A DNA stretch of 64,000 nucleotides from CAZQGO01 sp964593065 (GTDB lineage: Bacteria; Oederibacteriota; JAAXVQ01): positions 1 to 64,000 of the forward strand of contig CAZQGO010000003.1 in assembly GCA_964593065.1 (NCBI GenBank), read 5' to 3'. The translations under genes and the position numbers were made by a program. Numbering within the stretch: the stretch's first letter is position 1; each line of letters opens with the position of its first letter. Positions 52,391 to 60,082 of this stretch are shown piece after piece. The notes under the pieces were generated by a model that saw nothing but the letters and a program-made list of their open reading frames with translations, was not told the origin of the DNA and made no database searches.

Positions 52391-53239
52391 TCAGGCGAAC
52401 TTTGCGTACTGGACCTGGTTTTTCCCCTGGCTTTTGGCCGTATACATGAGATCATCCGCGAGCCGGATCATCGTATCCACGGACTCGGGTGCACGATACA
52501 CCGCAAGTAAACCGATACTGAAGGTGATCGGCCAACTCCGCCGGCGCATTTCCTCAACAAGTTTTTGCCGCAAGCGTTCCACGGACTGGCTTGCCGCGCC
52601 GCCTTCCGTCTCGGGAAATAGCAGGACGAATTCATCCCCCCCCAAGCGCGCCAGGAGGTCCGTGGCCCGAATTCCGTCCTGCAGGATTTGCGCTATCGCA
52701 CGCAGGACTCGGTCTCCGATCAGGTGGCCGGCCGTGTCGTTGATGGTCTTGAAATCATCCGCGTCCAAATAGGCTAAAGCGAAAGGGCGGCCATATCTCC
52801 GAAACCGGCCGAGCTCGTATTCCGAGACTTCTAAGAAATAGCGTAGGTTGGCCGCGCCCGTTAGGGGATCGGTTCGCGCCGATTTTTTCTCGCCCTCCAA
52901 CGCCGTTTTCAATCTCGCCATGATAATCGCCAGAATTACAAATATCCCCGCGCGAACCAAGGCATTCCAATAAGGAATGACCCAGTAAAAATAGACGTGC
53001 CCGGCCAACAGATCCGCGGCCAGCCACAGGATCGCGCTGGCAGCCGAAATGACGATGCCCGGCCACAGACCTGCATACCAGGTGACCAGGGAAATGGGCA
53101 GCAAATACGCTATCGAAAACGATAGTTCAGGCCCGGTGACGAAATCCAGCCAGCCCACCAGGCACGCCAGGAGGAGGCCGATCCAGAAGATCCCCGGCCC
53201 GGGATCTTTTTCCAGCCACAGCCTAATGGGACGAATCAT
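52391..53239 (-). CDS. Membrane diguanylate cyclase (GGDEF), paralogue 2
   Basis: This 282-residue protein has the same length and plan as its downstream neighbour. Membrane helices (residues 15-110) are followed by TDPLTGAANLRYFLE, YLDADDFKTINDTAGHLIGD, the RATD inhibitory site, ARLGGDEFVLLFPE and ITFSIGLLAV. All substrate, metal and feedback residues are kept. The pair clearly arose by tandem duplication and then diverged. The sensor block has few polar residues, so the signal is unknown; such short membrane sensors may follow membrane state. A 128-bp gap separates the pair, so separate regulation is possible. Confidence 0.92.
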   Translation of the reverse strand: MIRPIRLWLEKDPGPGIFWIGLLLACLVGWLDFVTGPELSFSIAYLLPISLVTWYAGLWPGIVISAASAILWLAADLLAGHVYFYWVIPYWNALVRAGIFVILAIIMARLKTALEGEKKSARTDPLTGAANLRYFLEVSEYELGRFRRYGRPFALAYLDADDFKTINDTAGHLIGDRVLRAIAQILQDGIRATDLLARLGGDEFVLLFPETEGGAASQSVERLRQKLVEEMRRRSWPITFSIGLLAVYRAPESVDTMIRLADDLMYTAKSQGKNQVQYAKFA

Positions 53240-53349
53240 CCTCGCGCTTCCTTAAACATCGTGCTTTGCCGGCCGGGCCATATCCCGCAGGGACGCTTCC
53301 CGGTTCACCGCAACGTCCATTTCGGTCAAGACCCGGGGAGCCCGTAAAA

Positions 53350-53397
53350 ATAAAACGGCGCACCGCCTTTTCTGGACGGAGCGCCGTCGCCGTTTTT
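53350..53397 (-). terminator. Intrinsic terminator after tRNA-Ala
   Basis: On the minus strand AAAACGGCG (53396-53388) pairs with CGCCGTTTT (53360-53352) and continues into a T-rich tail (TTTTATTTTT). It begins two bases after the tRNA CCA. The flanking A and T runs make it potentially bidirectional. Confidence 0.65.
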
Positions 53398-53398
53398 C

Positions 53399-53475
<77 letters not shown>

Positions 53476-53547
53476 ACAACGGGTCCGGGACCCGTTGCCC
53501 AATCGGGTTTACGAGATTACCGCAGGACCCTGACGCTGTCAAGTAAA

Positions 53548-54288
53548 TTACGGCTGGACCTGTACCTCATAGGCCAGCAAGCGCCGGGCCGTTTCGGCCC
53601 AGGGGCTTCCCGGCTCGGTTTCGCTCTCTTTTTGCAGGATGTTCCTGGCCGCCTCGGCGTCCCCCAAATGAAACTGGCAACGGGCCGTTCCCAGGTTCAC
53701 GGCCCGGCGGTTAAAATAATCCGGAGATTGGCTCAGGAGACCCGCGTACGTTTCCTTCGCCTCGCGCCAGCGTTGCAGGTTCTCCAGGCAGACGCCGATC
53801 CGTTCCTGGATGGTCGGGCCGAACATGTCCTGGGAATGCTTCGGGAGAAGCTCGCGGTATAAGGCCAGTGCGGATTCATATTCCTGCAGATAGAACAGGG
53901 CATTGGCCTCGCCCATCCGGGCGAGGCGGGCGGCCCGGGTGTTGCGATAGGTCGCGCTCACCTCGGCAAAGGCCTCGCGGGTTTTTTGATACTTCTCCTT
54001 CAAGGTCTGGAAGCCCTCGCCTTTGAAACTCGCCCCGGTGGGGTTCAAGGGCTGGAGGGATATGGAAATCGCCCGGTCGAGCAGATTACTGGCCCGCATT
54101 TCGTTTCCGGCCTGATGGCGGAAATACATGGGCACCATGATGACGAGCACGCCCAGGATGATCGCCGAGATCAGGAGATTCTCCGTGTTGTTCTTGGCCG
54201 CGGCCAGGCCTTTTTGCAGAAAATCCTGAAGTTCGTTGGTTTTCAGGCTGTGGCGGATTTGTCTGTGGGTATAGCGTTTCTTGGCCAT
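53548..54288 (-). CDS. TPR-containing membrane-anchored protein (YfgM-like)
   Basis: The 246-residue protein has a short basic cytoplasmic start, one membrane segment (LLISAIILGVLVIMVPMYF, residues about 38-57) and a helical C-terminal part. That part contains tetratricopeptide-like units: YRNTRAARLARMGEANALFY, EYESALALYRELLPKH and DYFNRRAVNLGTARCQFHL. The plan resembles YfgM, which binds the Sec translocon, and related TPR anchors; the N-terminal TPR_21 arrangement is typical. Partner proteins are unknown. AGGAGCG precedes the ATG. tRNA-Ala follows after about 70 bp. Confidence 0.75.
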   Translation of the reverse strand: MAKKRYTHRQIRHSLKTNELQDFLQKGLAAAKNNTENLLISAIILGVLVIMVPMYFRHQAGNEMRASNLLDRAISISLQPLNPTGASFKGEGFQTLKEKYQKTREAFAEVSATYRNTRAARLARMGEANALFYLQEYESALALYRELLPKHSQDMFGPTIQERIGVCLENLQRWREAKETYAGLLSQSPDYFNRRAVNLGTARCQFHLGDAEAARNILQKESETEPGSPWAETARRLLAYEVQVQP

Positions 54289-54318
54289 GAACGTTCGCTC
54301 CTATCGAAGGTACTTTCT

Positions 54319-54573
54319 GGGGAACCACGGGTTCCCCATGCCGCTGTCGCTTCGCTCCTGAAGAGGGGCGCTCCCCTCTGACGCTCGCGGCGCTCGCTGT
54401 TTCCCCCAAGGGTCAGGGGATGTTCCCCTGACCACCCCTGGATCCTTTCAGGATCCTCGCCGACGCGTCCTGCCTTCCTGCCTATCGGCGTGGAAATGCC
54501 GTTTCAGAAAATCGAAAGTCGAAAATCGACCGCAAGCGTTCATGGAAAACCCGATTCTCGATTTTCGATTCTC
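54319..54573. repeat. Cluster of hairpins in a 330-bp gene-free stretch
   Basis: The gap 54289-54618 holds no gene. It contains four perfect hairpins in a row: 54319-54326/54330-54337 (8 bp), 54362-54368/54373-54379 (7 bp), 54411-54420/54424-54433 (10 bp) and 54440-54445/54451-54456 (6 bp). An imperfect AT-richer inverted repeat at 54507-54528/54552-54573 is built on CGAAAATCGA. The last unit recurs as CGAAAATCGACCG near 55417. REP-like elements are a likely reading. Confidence 0.6.
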
Positions 54574-54618
54574 GCTTGCTCGGCGCGCATAGCGCGCTCC
54601 GCCCCCGAACCCTAATCC

Positions 54619-55293
54619 TCATCCTTTTGCTGCGGCTTGGTTTGAACGGCGCAGCCGGCGCACGCAGGCCGCGGCGTTTTGCGCGCAGCGCGCGACCTGG
54701 GCCGTTCCCAGGCCCGCGCCGAGAATGACTTTTCGAACCAGTTCCGGGGACAAGAGATCGCGGGGCGCGTGGGTGTCGCTGTTTAAAAGCAGGGTGCAGC
54801 CGGCCTGCCGGGCCACGCGTGCGACATGACCGTTGCTCAGGCTGTGTCCCGCCCGGGTGGTCAGCTCCAGGGCGACCCCCCGCCGCCGGGCCAGCCTGGC
54901 ATCCGCCGGCCTGAGGAGTCCCGGATGGGCGAGAAGGTCGGCTCCGGCCTGGATCGCGGCATGATTCGTGCCGGCCGGCACGGGTTCGACCGGCGTTTCC
55001 CCGTGCACGACGACAAACTCGCAGCCCAATTCGCGGGCACGGCGAATGATTCCGGCGATCTGGCGCGGAGGGACATGCGTGATTTCCACGCCGGTTATCA
55101 CCTGCAGCGGAGTGCCGGCCGTCAAGGCCCGCGCAGCCCGAAGGGTGCGCGCCACCACTTCCTCCAGATTCGAAGCGTCCACGTGATCGGTCAGGGCCAG
55201 GGCCCGGTATCCGGCCGCGCGCGCGCGTTGCACCAGTTCCGAGGGGATCAATACCCCGTCGGACAACAGGCTGTGCATGTGCAAATCGATCAT
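54619..55293 (-). CDS. PHP-domain metal-dependent phosphoesterase
   Basis: The 224-residue protein is a single PHP domain. MIDLHMHSLLSDG begins it with the first metal histidines and Asp. LALTDHVD, ITGVEITHV, CEFVVVHGE, DLLAHPG and LLLNSDTHAPRDL add the remaining His, Glu and Asp ligands of the trinuclear centre. Relatives include histidinol phosphatase and the PHP domain of polymerase X; this stand-alone form has no polymerase, and the substrate is unknown. I start at ATG 55293 with AGGAGG 4 bases before it, because the upstream open frame crosses hairpins and tRNA-Arg. Confidence 0.82.
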   Translation of the reverse strand: MIDLHMHSLLSDGVLIPSELVQRARAAGYRALALTDHVDASNLEEVVARTLRAARALTAGTPLQVITGVEITHVPPRQIAGIIRRARELGCEFVVVHGETPVEPVPAGTNHAAIQAGADLLAHPGLLRPADARLARRRGVALELTTRAGHSLSNGHVARVARQAGCTLLLNSDTHAPRDLLSPELVRKVILGAGLGTAQVARCAQNAAACVRRLRRSNQAAAKG

Positions 55294-55326
55294 GGCGCCT
55301 CCTCGGCCCCGCGGAACTCGGTCCCG

Positions 55327-55487
55327 CTGTTCCGCTTCCCGGCCGCCCCGTTTCACGACCGGCGGAACAGCCGACCTCTCCGGGACGAAGTCCCGCCTTT
55401 TTCCGCAGATCAAGCTCTCGAAAATCGACCGTCCCGGGGCCTCGTCCCCGGACTCGGTTCCTCCCCGCCCTGCAGGCGGCGAGGAAC
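55327..55487. repeat. Hairpins between tRNA-Arg and the PHP gene
   Basis: CTGTTCCGC/GCGGAACAG (55327-55335/55362-55370, 9 bp), CGGGAC/GTCCCG (55381-55386/55390-55395) and GTTCCTC/GAGGAAC (55457-55463/55481-55487, with an inner CCGCC/GGCGG) are visible. The last abuts the tRNA-Arg CCA end and may direct 3' processing. A copy of CGAAAATCGACCG lies near 55417. Confidence 0.55.
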
Positions 55488-55564
55488 TGGTGCCCCCGGC
55501 GCGACTCGAACGCACGGCCAACGGTTTAGGAAACCGCTGCTCTATCCTGCTGAGCTACGGGGGC
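55488..55564 (-). tRNA. tRNA-Arg (CCT)
   Basis: Acceptor GCCCCCG pairs with CGGGGGC, and CCA is encoded. The anticodon stem GCGGT/ACCGT encloses TTCCTAA, giving anticodon CCT for AGG codons. The T arm has GTTCGAGTC. Length is 77 bases with CCA. Confidence 0.95.
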
Positions 55565-55617
55565 GTAACCAGTGTCTCCGGTCCGATCGCCGGCGGCTGA
55601 ATCCTTTCAGGGTCCGG

Positions 55618-56136
55618 CTAATATTGAATGAGCGAAAAGACATCGTGGCCCTTCAGCTTTTCCCGGCCTTTCAGGAATTCCAGTTCGATGAGAAATGCAA
55701 TGCCCACGATATCCCCGTTGAGCTTCCGGATCAGGTCCACGACCCCCGAAACCGTCCCACCCGTCGCCAGCAGGTCGTCGGCGATGAGCACTTTCCCGCC
55801 GGGTGGAATGGCGTCCGCGTGGATTTCCAGGGTGTCGGTCCCGTATTCCAATTCGTAGGTGGTCTGAATGGTCTGGGCCGGCAGTTTCCCGGCTTTGCGC
55901 ACCGGCACGATCCCCGCCCCCAGCCGGTAGGCCAAGGGGGCTCCGACGATGAAGCCCCTGGCCTCGACGCAGACCACGTGGTCCACGTGGATTCCATGAT
56001 AGTGGTCGGCAATCAGGTCAATCGCCCGGTGGAAGGATTTCCCCTGAACCAGCAGCGGCGTGATATCCTTGAAAAGAATCCCTTTTTTCGGGAAGTCGGG
56101 AATGTCCCGGATGAGTTGTTTGATGGTCTGCGGCAT
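55618..56136 (-). CDS. apt: Adenine phosphoribosyltransferase
   Basis: The 172-residue enzyme salvages adenine to AMP with PRPP. IPDFPKKGILFKDITPLL is the adenine-side N-terminus, VCVEARGFIVGAPLAYRL holds the pyrophosphate site and VLIADDLLATGGTV is the PRPP loop with its two Asp and the TGGT turn. Length is standard. It begins 13 bp after the sigma factor stop, with GGAGG before the ATG, so the two are probably co-transcribed. tRNA-Arg follows after 53 bp. Confidence 0.96.
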   Translation of the reverse strand: MPQTIKQLIRDIPDFPKKGILFKDITPLLVQGKSFHRAIDLIADHYHGIHVDHVVCVEARGFIVGAPLAYRLGAGIVPVRKAGKLPAQTIQTTYELEYGTDTLEIHADAIPPGGKVLIADDLLATGGTVSGVVDLIRKLNGDIVGIAFLIELEFLKGREKLKGHDVFSLIQY

Positions 56137-56148
56137 GTTCCTCCACCT

Positions 56149-57432
56149 CTATTCCCTGAAAATATCATCCACCGTGCTGGTCCCGCGCCGCAACAGGGAA
56201 CGCAATTTTTTCAGCGCGGTCATTTCGATTTGACGGATGCGTTCCCGGGTCAAGCCGAAATGTTTGCCCGTTTCTTCCAAGGTGCAGGGATGTTTGCGGT
56301 TCAGCCCGAAACGCATTTCGAGGATGGCCCGTTCCTTCTCGTTCAGGCTCGCAAGCAGCTGCTGGAGCTGGTCCTGCTGGATGGCATCCAAAATCGAGGC
56401 CGCGGGGGATTCCCGGCTCGTATCCTCCAGGTAATCCACCAATTTTTTGTTTTCGGTCTCGCCGCCCCCGACGGCCGTTTCCAGGTAGGTGGGCTTTTGG
56501 TCCACCAGCTGCACCGTCCGGACTTCCTCCTGCGAGACCTTCAGGTGCTTGGCGATCTCCGCCACGGACGGTTCGTGCCCCAGCTTTTGGCTGAGTTCAT
56601 ACCTGGCCCGGGAAAGGCGGGAAACTTTTTCCGTCATGTGCACGGGCACGCGGATCAGGTTGCTCTGGTTGGCGAGCGCGCGCTTGATATGCTGCCGGAT
56701 CCACCAGGCCGCGTAGGTGGAGAAGCGGAAACCCCGGCGGGGTTCGAACTTCTCCACGGCGCGCATCAGGCCGATGTTGCCCTCCTCGATCAAATCAAGC
56801 ATGGATAAGCCGCGGTGGAAATATCGTTTGGCAATGGAGATGACCAACCGCAAATTGCTGATGATCAAGGTCTGCCGCGCCTGGGCGTCGTTGCGCTGCA
56901 CTTTGAGGGCCAGGGACTTCTCCTGTTCGGCCGTCAACAAGGGGACGCGGCTGACTTCCCGGAGATACTGCCGCACGGAATCCGGTTCTTCATGGCCGCC
57001 CGCTTCCTTGCGTTGGGACCGGCGGCCGCCGGCCTCGTCCTCGTCGCGATCGACGAGCTCCTGGCCGTCGGCTTCACCGCCGGACGAGAGGGGCTCCTCC
57101 TCTTCGGCTTCGCCGTCCGGCACGGCGGCTTCTTCCCCCGGCCACCGCGTGATTTCCTCGCCCGCCTCGTCCTCCGCCGCGCGGTCCGGCGGCTGCCGGG
57201 ATGCCTCCGGCTGGCGCGGCAGGTTCCGCGTCTTCAGACCTGCGCGCCCCCGGCGTGCCGCGGGTCCCGCCGGGCTCAGGGGACGGCGCACCCTGGCTTT
57301 CCGGGGTCGTCCCGGTTTGCGCCGGGACGGCTTTCCCGCCCGCCGTTTGGACCCAGCGGGTCGGCCGGATTTGCGCCGGACTCCCGGGCGCCTCCGCTTC
57401 CTGGTGTTCATCCCCGCGTTGTGCTTCGCCAC
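56149..57432 (-). CDS. rpoD: RpoD/RpoS-type sigma factor with a basic AT-hook-like N-terminal tail
   Basis: The 427-residue protein has a C-terminal sigma-70 core. DSVRQYLREVSRVPLLTAEQ is region 1.2. ISNLRLVISIAKRYFHRGLS and LDLIEEGNIGLMRAVEKFE are region 2.1-2.2. GFRFSTYAAWWIRQHIKRAL is region 2.3-2.4, followed by region 3. TLEETGKHFGLTRERIRQIE is region 4.2. Region 1.1 is absent. In its place residues 10-65 are very basic, with KSGRPAG and KPGRPRKARVRR, which resemble AT-hooks, followed by an acidic stretch to about residue 150. Core regions fit a primary or group 2 sigma; no second sigma is visible here to decide. It starts at GTG with GGAG 6 bases upstream. The tail suggests contact with AT-rich DNA; that is inference. 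Confidence 0.88.
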   Translation of the reverse strand: MAKHNAGMNTRKRRRPGVRRKSGRPAGSKRRAGKPSRRKPGRPRKARVRRPLSPAGPAARRGRAGLKTRNLPRQPEASRQPPDRAAEDEAGEEITRWPGEEAAVPDGEAEEEEPLSSGGEADGQELVDRDEDEAGGRRSQRKEAGGHEEPDSVRQYLREVSRVPLLTAEQEKSLALKVQRNDAQARQTLIISNLRLVISIAKRYFHRGLSMLDLIEEGNIGLMRAVEKFEPRRGFRFSTYAAWWIRQHIKRALANQSNLIRVPVHMTEKVSRLSRARYELSQKLGHEPSVAEIAKHLKVSQEEVRTVQLVDQKPTYLETAVGGGETENKKLVDYLEDTSRESPAASILDAIQQDQLQQLLASLNEKERAILEMRFGLNRKHPCTLEETGKHFGLTRERIRQIEMTALKKLRSLLRRGTSTVDDIFRE

Positions 57433-57456
57433 TATGCTCCGTTCCCGAAACCGTAT

Positions 57457-57744
57457 TTAAAAGCGTATGTCGAAGGACTCGGAAGAGTCCGGCCCAGGAG
57501 GCAACCAATCCACGGTGACCTCACGCACCGAAGCCAAGGACGGGCCGCCCTTTAAATCCGCGAGAAATTCCCGGAGGATATCCTCCGGCCCCTGCGCCTC
57601 GACCCGCACGCTCCCGTCCGCTTCGTTTCGAACATATCCGGCCAGCCGCTGTCGGTGGGCCAGGCGCTGAACGAAATAGCGGTACCCCACGCCTTGCACA
57701 CGGCCATGGATTCGCAACCGGATCCGTTTCACCCCGGCTACCAT
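57457..57744 (-). CDS. Acylphosphatase
   Basis: The 95-residue protein hydrolyses acyl phosphates. IRLRIHGRVQGVGYRYFVQR supplies the phosphate loop and catalytic Arg. LAGYVRNEADGSVRVEAQG supplies the catalytic Asn, and length is normal for the family. GGAG lies 6 bases before the ATG, inside the last codons of the upstream YjbH-like gene (7 bp overlap). It precedes the sigma factor gene by 24 bp. Confidence 0.94.
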   Translation of the reverse strand: MVAGVKRIRLRIHGRVQGVGYRYFVQRLAHRQRLAGYVRNEADGSVRVEAQGPEDILREFLADLKGGPSLASVREVTVDWLPPGPDSSESFDIRF

Positions 57745-58544
57745 ATCTTCTCCGTGTAGGTGATGCCGAACAGCAGATGCTCGCCGATGACCTCACCCAG
57801 ATTCTGCACTTCGCCGATGGTGTCGATTTGCTGGATGGCGAGGCTTAAAACCAGGTTTTCGGCCAGCAGCATCCGCAAACCGGCATTCAATCCCAAGCCG
57901 TCGAATTCAAAAATGAATTCCGCCCCGGGGGCTATGGTCTTGTTTAAACCGCCGAAGCCACGCGCGAAGCGCCCCGTCCCCCAGCCGGCGAGGACGGTCA
58001 CCTTGGACAAACCGGGAAAATACCTCTGGGCGACAATATAATAGCTGTTTTCCTCGATGCCCGCCGCCAGCCCCAGCTCGGCCCAATCCTGGTCCAGGAA
58101 TTTGATTTTAGCATGTCCCCGGAAGGCATCGCGAAAAAACGCAGGCACATTGTTTTCGATCCGTTCCCAGCTGGATAAATTACGGTAACGTTCGAAATTC
58201 GCGCTCAAACGGTCCGTCTCGAAATAAACTCCCCCTTCGAGCACGCCCAGAAAGCTGATATTCAATGAGCCGATGGCTCGGTGGATGGAGGCGGTCAACA
58301 CCCCGGAACCGGTCACAACCGGTGCCGGAATATTGAGCCAGCCCGCTGGCCCCTCGAGAGAAGTCGACTGCTCCAGGAGTCTGGCGGCCGGGTCGACCTT
58401 TCCCTGGGCGGAACTGGCCGCCATGGCCAGTATCCCGGCCAGAACCAGAACGGACCGGGCGGGCAAACCAATGCCCTGTCTGCCTTGACGCCGGTATGGG
58501 ACCTCATGCGGCTGGCGCCCAGTTCGGGCGGGAGATTGCCTCAT
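57738..58544 (-). CDS. Exported YjbH-like beta-barrel protein
   Basis: The protein of about 268 residues carries a signal-like stretch (ARSVLVLAGILAMAASSAQG, residues about 29-48 from this start). It is followed by PAGWLNIPAPVVTGSGVLTA, resembling the GLxNxPxA...G opening of YjbH-type outer-membrane proteins. After it come alternating beta strands with aromatic ends (GGVYFETDRLSANFERY, LAAGIEENSYYIVAQRYF, HLLFGITYTEKIW), fitting a small outer-membrane barrel. Function is unknown; YjbH relatives are tied to exopolysaccharide. The start is uncertain: ATG 58544 has only a weak ribosome-binding site and gives a long signal n-region, and an ATG further upstream crosses non-conserved sequence. Confidence 0.6.
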   Translation of the reverse strand: MRQSPARTGRQPHEVPYRRQGRQGIGLPARSVLVLAGILAMAASSAQGKVDPAARLLEQSTSLEGPAGWLNIPAPVVTGSGVLTASIHRAIGSLNISFLGVLEGGVYFETDRLSANFERYRNLSSWERIENNVPAFFRDAFRGHAKIKFLDQDWAELGLAAGIEENSYYIVAQRYFPGLSKVTVLAGWGTGRFARGFGGLNKTIAPGAEFIFEFDGLGLNAGLRMLLAENLVLSLAIQQIDTIGEVQNLGEVIGEHLLFGITYTEKIW

Positions 58545-58797
58545 CGTTGCAGTCCGTCTTTCCCCCCCGGCGAATGGGGATATCCCCCCTCCAGGAACTG
58601 GCTGTCTCCGCCCGCTCACGGAATGGCCCTGACTGCCGACCTCGCCGCCCGAGCCTTCTCCGGTGTAAGGCCTCAGCTTCCGCACGGCCCTTCAATGTTG
58701 GAGATCCCCCCGCACCCGGAAGATTTGGAGGTCTCCGGGAAGTCGTCGGCTCGCGTGCGGTTCGACGGTCGCCGTTGATCTCGGCCTGGCGTAAAAG

Positions 58798-58874
<77 letters not shown>

Positions 58875-59091
58875 CGGGAAAACGGTTTGGGATGGAACCT
58901 GTCTCTCCGCGTATTTCCGGACGGCCGCAACGTGGTTGCGCGCCCAACCCCAAGCGAGGGATGTTTCCGGCCCGGCGCCGTTTGGAATTCGGCGGAGCCG
59001 TGATGAAAAACGGCGTCGGGGGATTCCTCCCCCGACTCCCCCGGTGGCCGGAGGTCGTTATCGGCTCGCGGATTTCTCCACGCTGGCGTTC

Positions 59092-59167
59092 TGGTCGGGG
59101 TGAGAGGAATTGAACCTCCGACCACTCGCACCCCAAGCGAGTGCGCTAGCCACTGCGCTACACCCCG
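59092..59167 (-). tRNA. tRNA-Pro (GGG)
   Basis: Acceptor CGGGGTG pairs with CACCCCG, and CCA is encoded. The anticodon stem CTCGC/GCGAG encloses TTGGGGT, giving GGG. The T arm is GGAGGTTCAATTCCTC. It is 76 bases with CCA and shares most of its body with the CGG isoacceptor. Confidence 0.95.
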
Positions 59168-59264
59168 TAGTGTTCCCCGGATGCAACTCCGCTGCCGTCG
59201 TCGGGGATCATGGCCGCCGGCAGGAGTCCGAAATACAAAATCGCTCAACCACCCTCTTCGGCCC

Positions 59265-59678
59265 TCAGGGGCGATTGAGCATGTGAATCAGGCCTTTCAG
59301 TTCCTTTTTCACCCTGAGGATTGTATTCAATAACTGATTCTCACGCAAGCCTAATTTTAAATCCATCTGCAACTTATCCGGTTTTAACTCGCCCGCCAGC
59401 CGCCGTTTGGCGCCGGCGACGGTGAACTTCTCCTGGTACAGCAACTGCTTGATGCGGCGGATGAGCTGCAGGTCCTTCTCACGGTAGATGCGCTGGCCCG
59501 TGCTGCCTTTCTCGGGCCGCAACTGGGGAAATTCGGTCTCCCAATAGCGGAGAACGTGGGGTTTGATGCCCTCCAATTCGCTGACTTCCCGAATCTGATA
59601 GAACATTCTGGCGGCAGAAGCGCTCGCCGCTCCATCGGGACCGGCGGCCGCCACATTTTTCTGTTTGCTCATGGGCAA
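59265..59678 (-). CDS. MerR-family transcriptional regulator
   Basis: The 137-residue protein has an N-terminal MerR winged helix: YQIREVSELEGIKPHVLRYW (recognition helix), TEFPQLRPEKGSTGQRIYRE (wing) and LQLIRRIKQLLYQEKFTVAG. A helical dimerisation tail follows, without cysteines for metal sensing. Short regulators of this type are commonly found beside the HU/IHF gene, as here (62 bp). I give the TTG start because AAGGAG lies 6 bases before it; the ATG two codons on is an alternative. The target is unknown. Confidence 0.9.
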   Translation of the reverse strand: MPMSKQKNVAAAGPDGAASASAARMFYQIREVSELEGIKPHVLRYWETEFPQLRPEKGSTGQRIYREKDLQLIRRIKQLLYQEKFTVAGAKRRLAGELKPDKLQMDLKLGLRENQLLNTILRVKKELKGLIHMLNRP

Positions 59679-59740
59679 TGTCCGCTCCTTTCCTGTGCAC
59701 TGTCCGGTGCCGGCCAGCCATCCGCCCGGACCCGGGCCGG

Positions 59741-60037
59741 CTATTTGCCGCGAACCAGCCCCTTCAACCAGCTGCCGGGCCGGAACTGGATGATGCGTTT
59801 GGCGGGGACCTCCACCTTTTGCCCGGTGCGGGGGTTTCTGCCCTTGCGCGCCTTACGGACCTTGTAGCGAAAGGCTCCGAATCCAACCAGGTGTACGATC
59901 CGCCCTTGGCGGAATTCCTCCGCCAGCAGGTTGAAGAAATAATCCACGACCTGGCGGGCGTGCCGGCGCGAGATCCCCACCTCCGACAATTTGTCCGCGA
60001 GTTCCGCCTTGGTAACGGTTGCGTGTGCTGTGTTCAT
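59741..60037 (-). CDS. HU/IHF-family DNA-bending protein
   Basis: The 98-residue protein has the HU/IHF fold. TKAELADKLSEVGISRRHAR forms the helices, IVHLVGFGAFRYKVRKARKG the sheet, and RNPRTGQKVEVPAKRIIQF the DNA-binding arm with the intercalating proline. The companion MerR gene favours an IHF-alpha-type role, but subunit assignment cannot be made from sequence alone. GAGGTG lies before the ATG. It follows gpsA after 45 bp. Confidence 0.94.
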   Translation of the reverse strand: MNTAHATVTKAELADKLSEVGISRRHARQVVDYFFNLLAEEFRQGRIVHLVGFGAFRYKVRKARKGRNPRTGQKVEVPAKRIIQFRPGSWLKGLVRGK

Positions 60038-60082
60038 GGGGCACCTCGTGAACAGGGTTTCCGTTTCCGGCCCGCCGATAAT

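Noticed and set aside
54826..56808. 660-codon plus-strand frame
   Set aside because: It crosses tRNA-Arg, apt and the sigma factor in antisense and shows no motifs.
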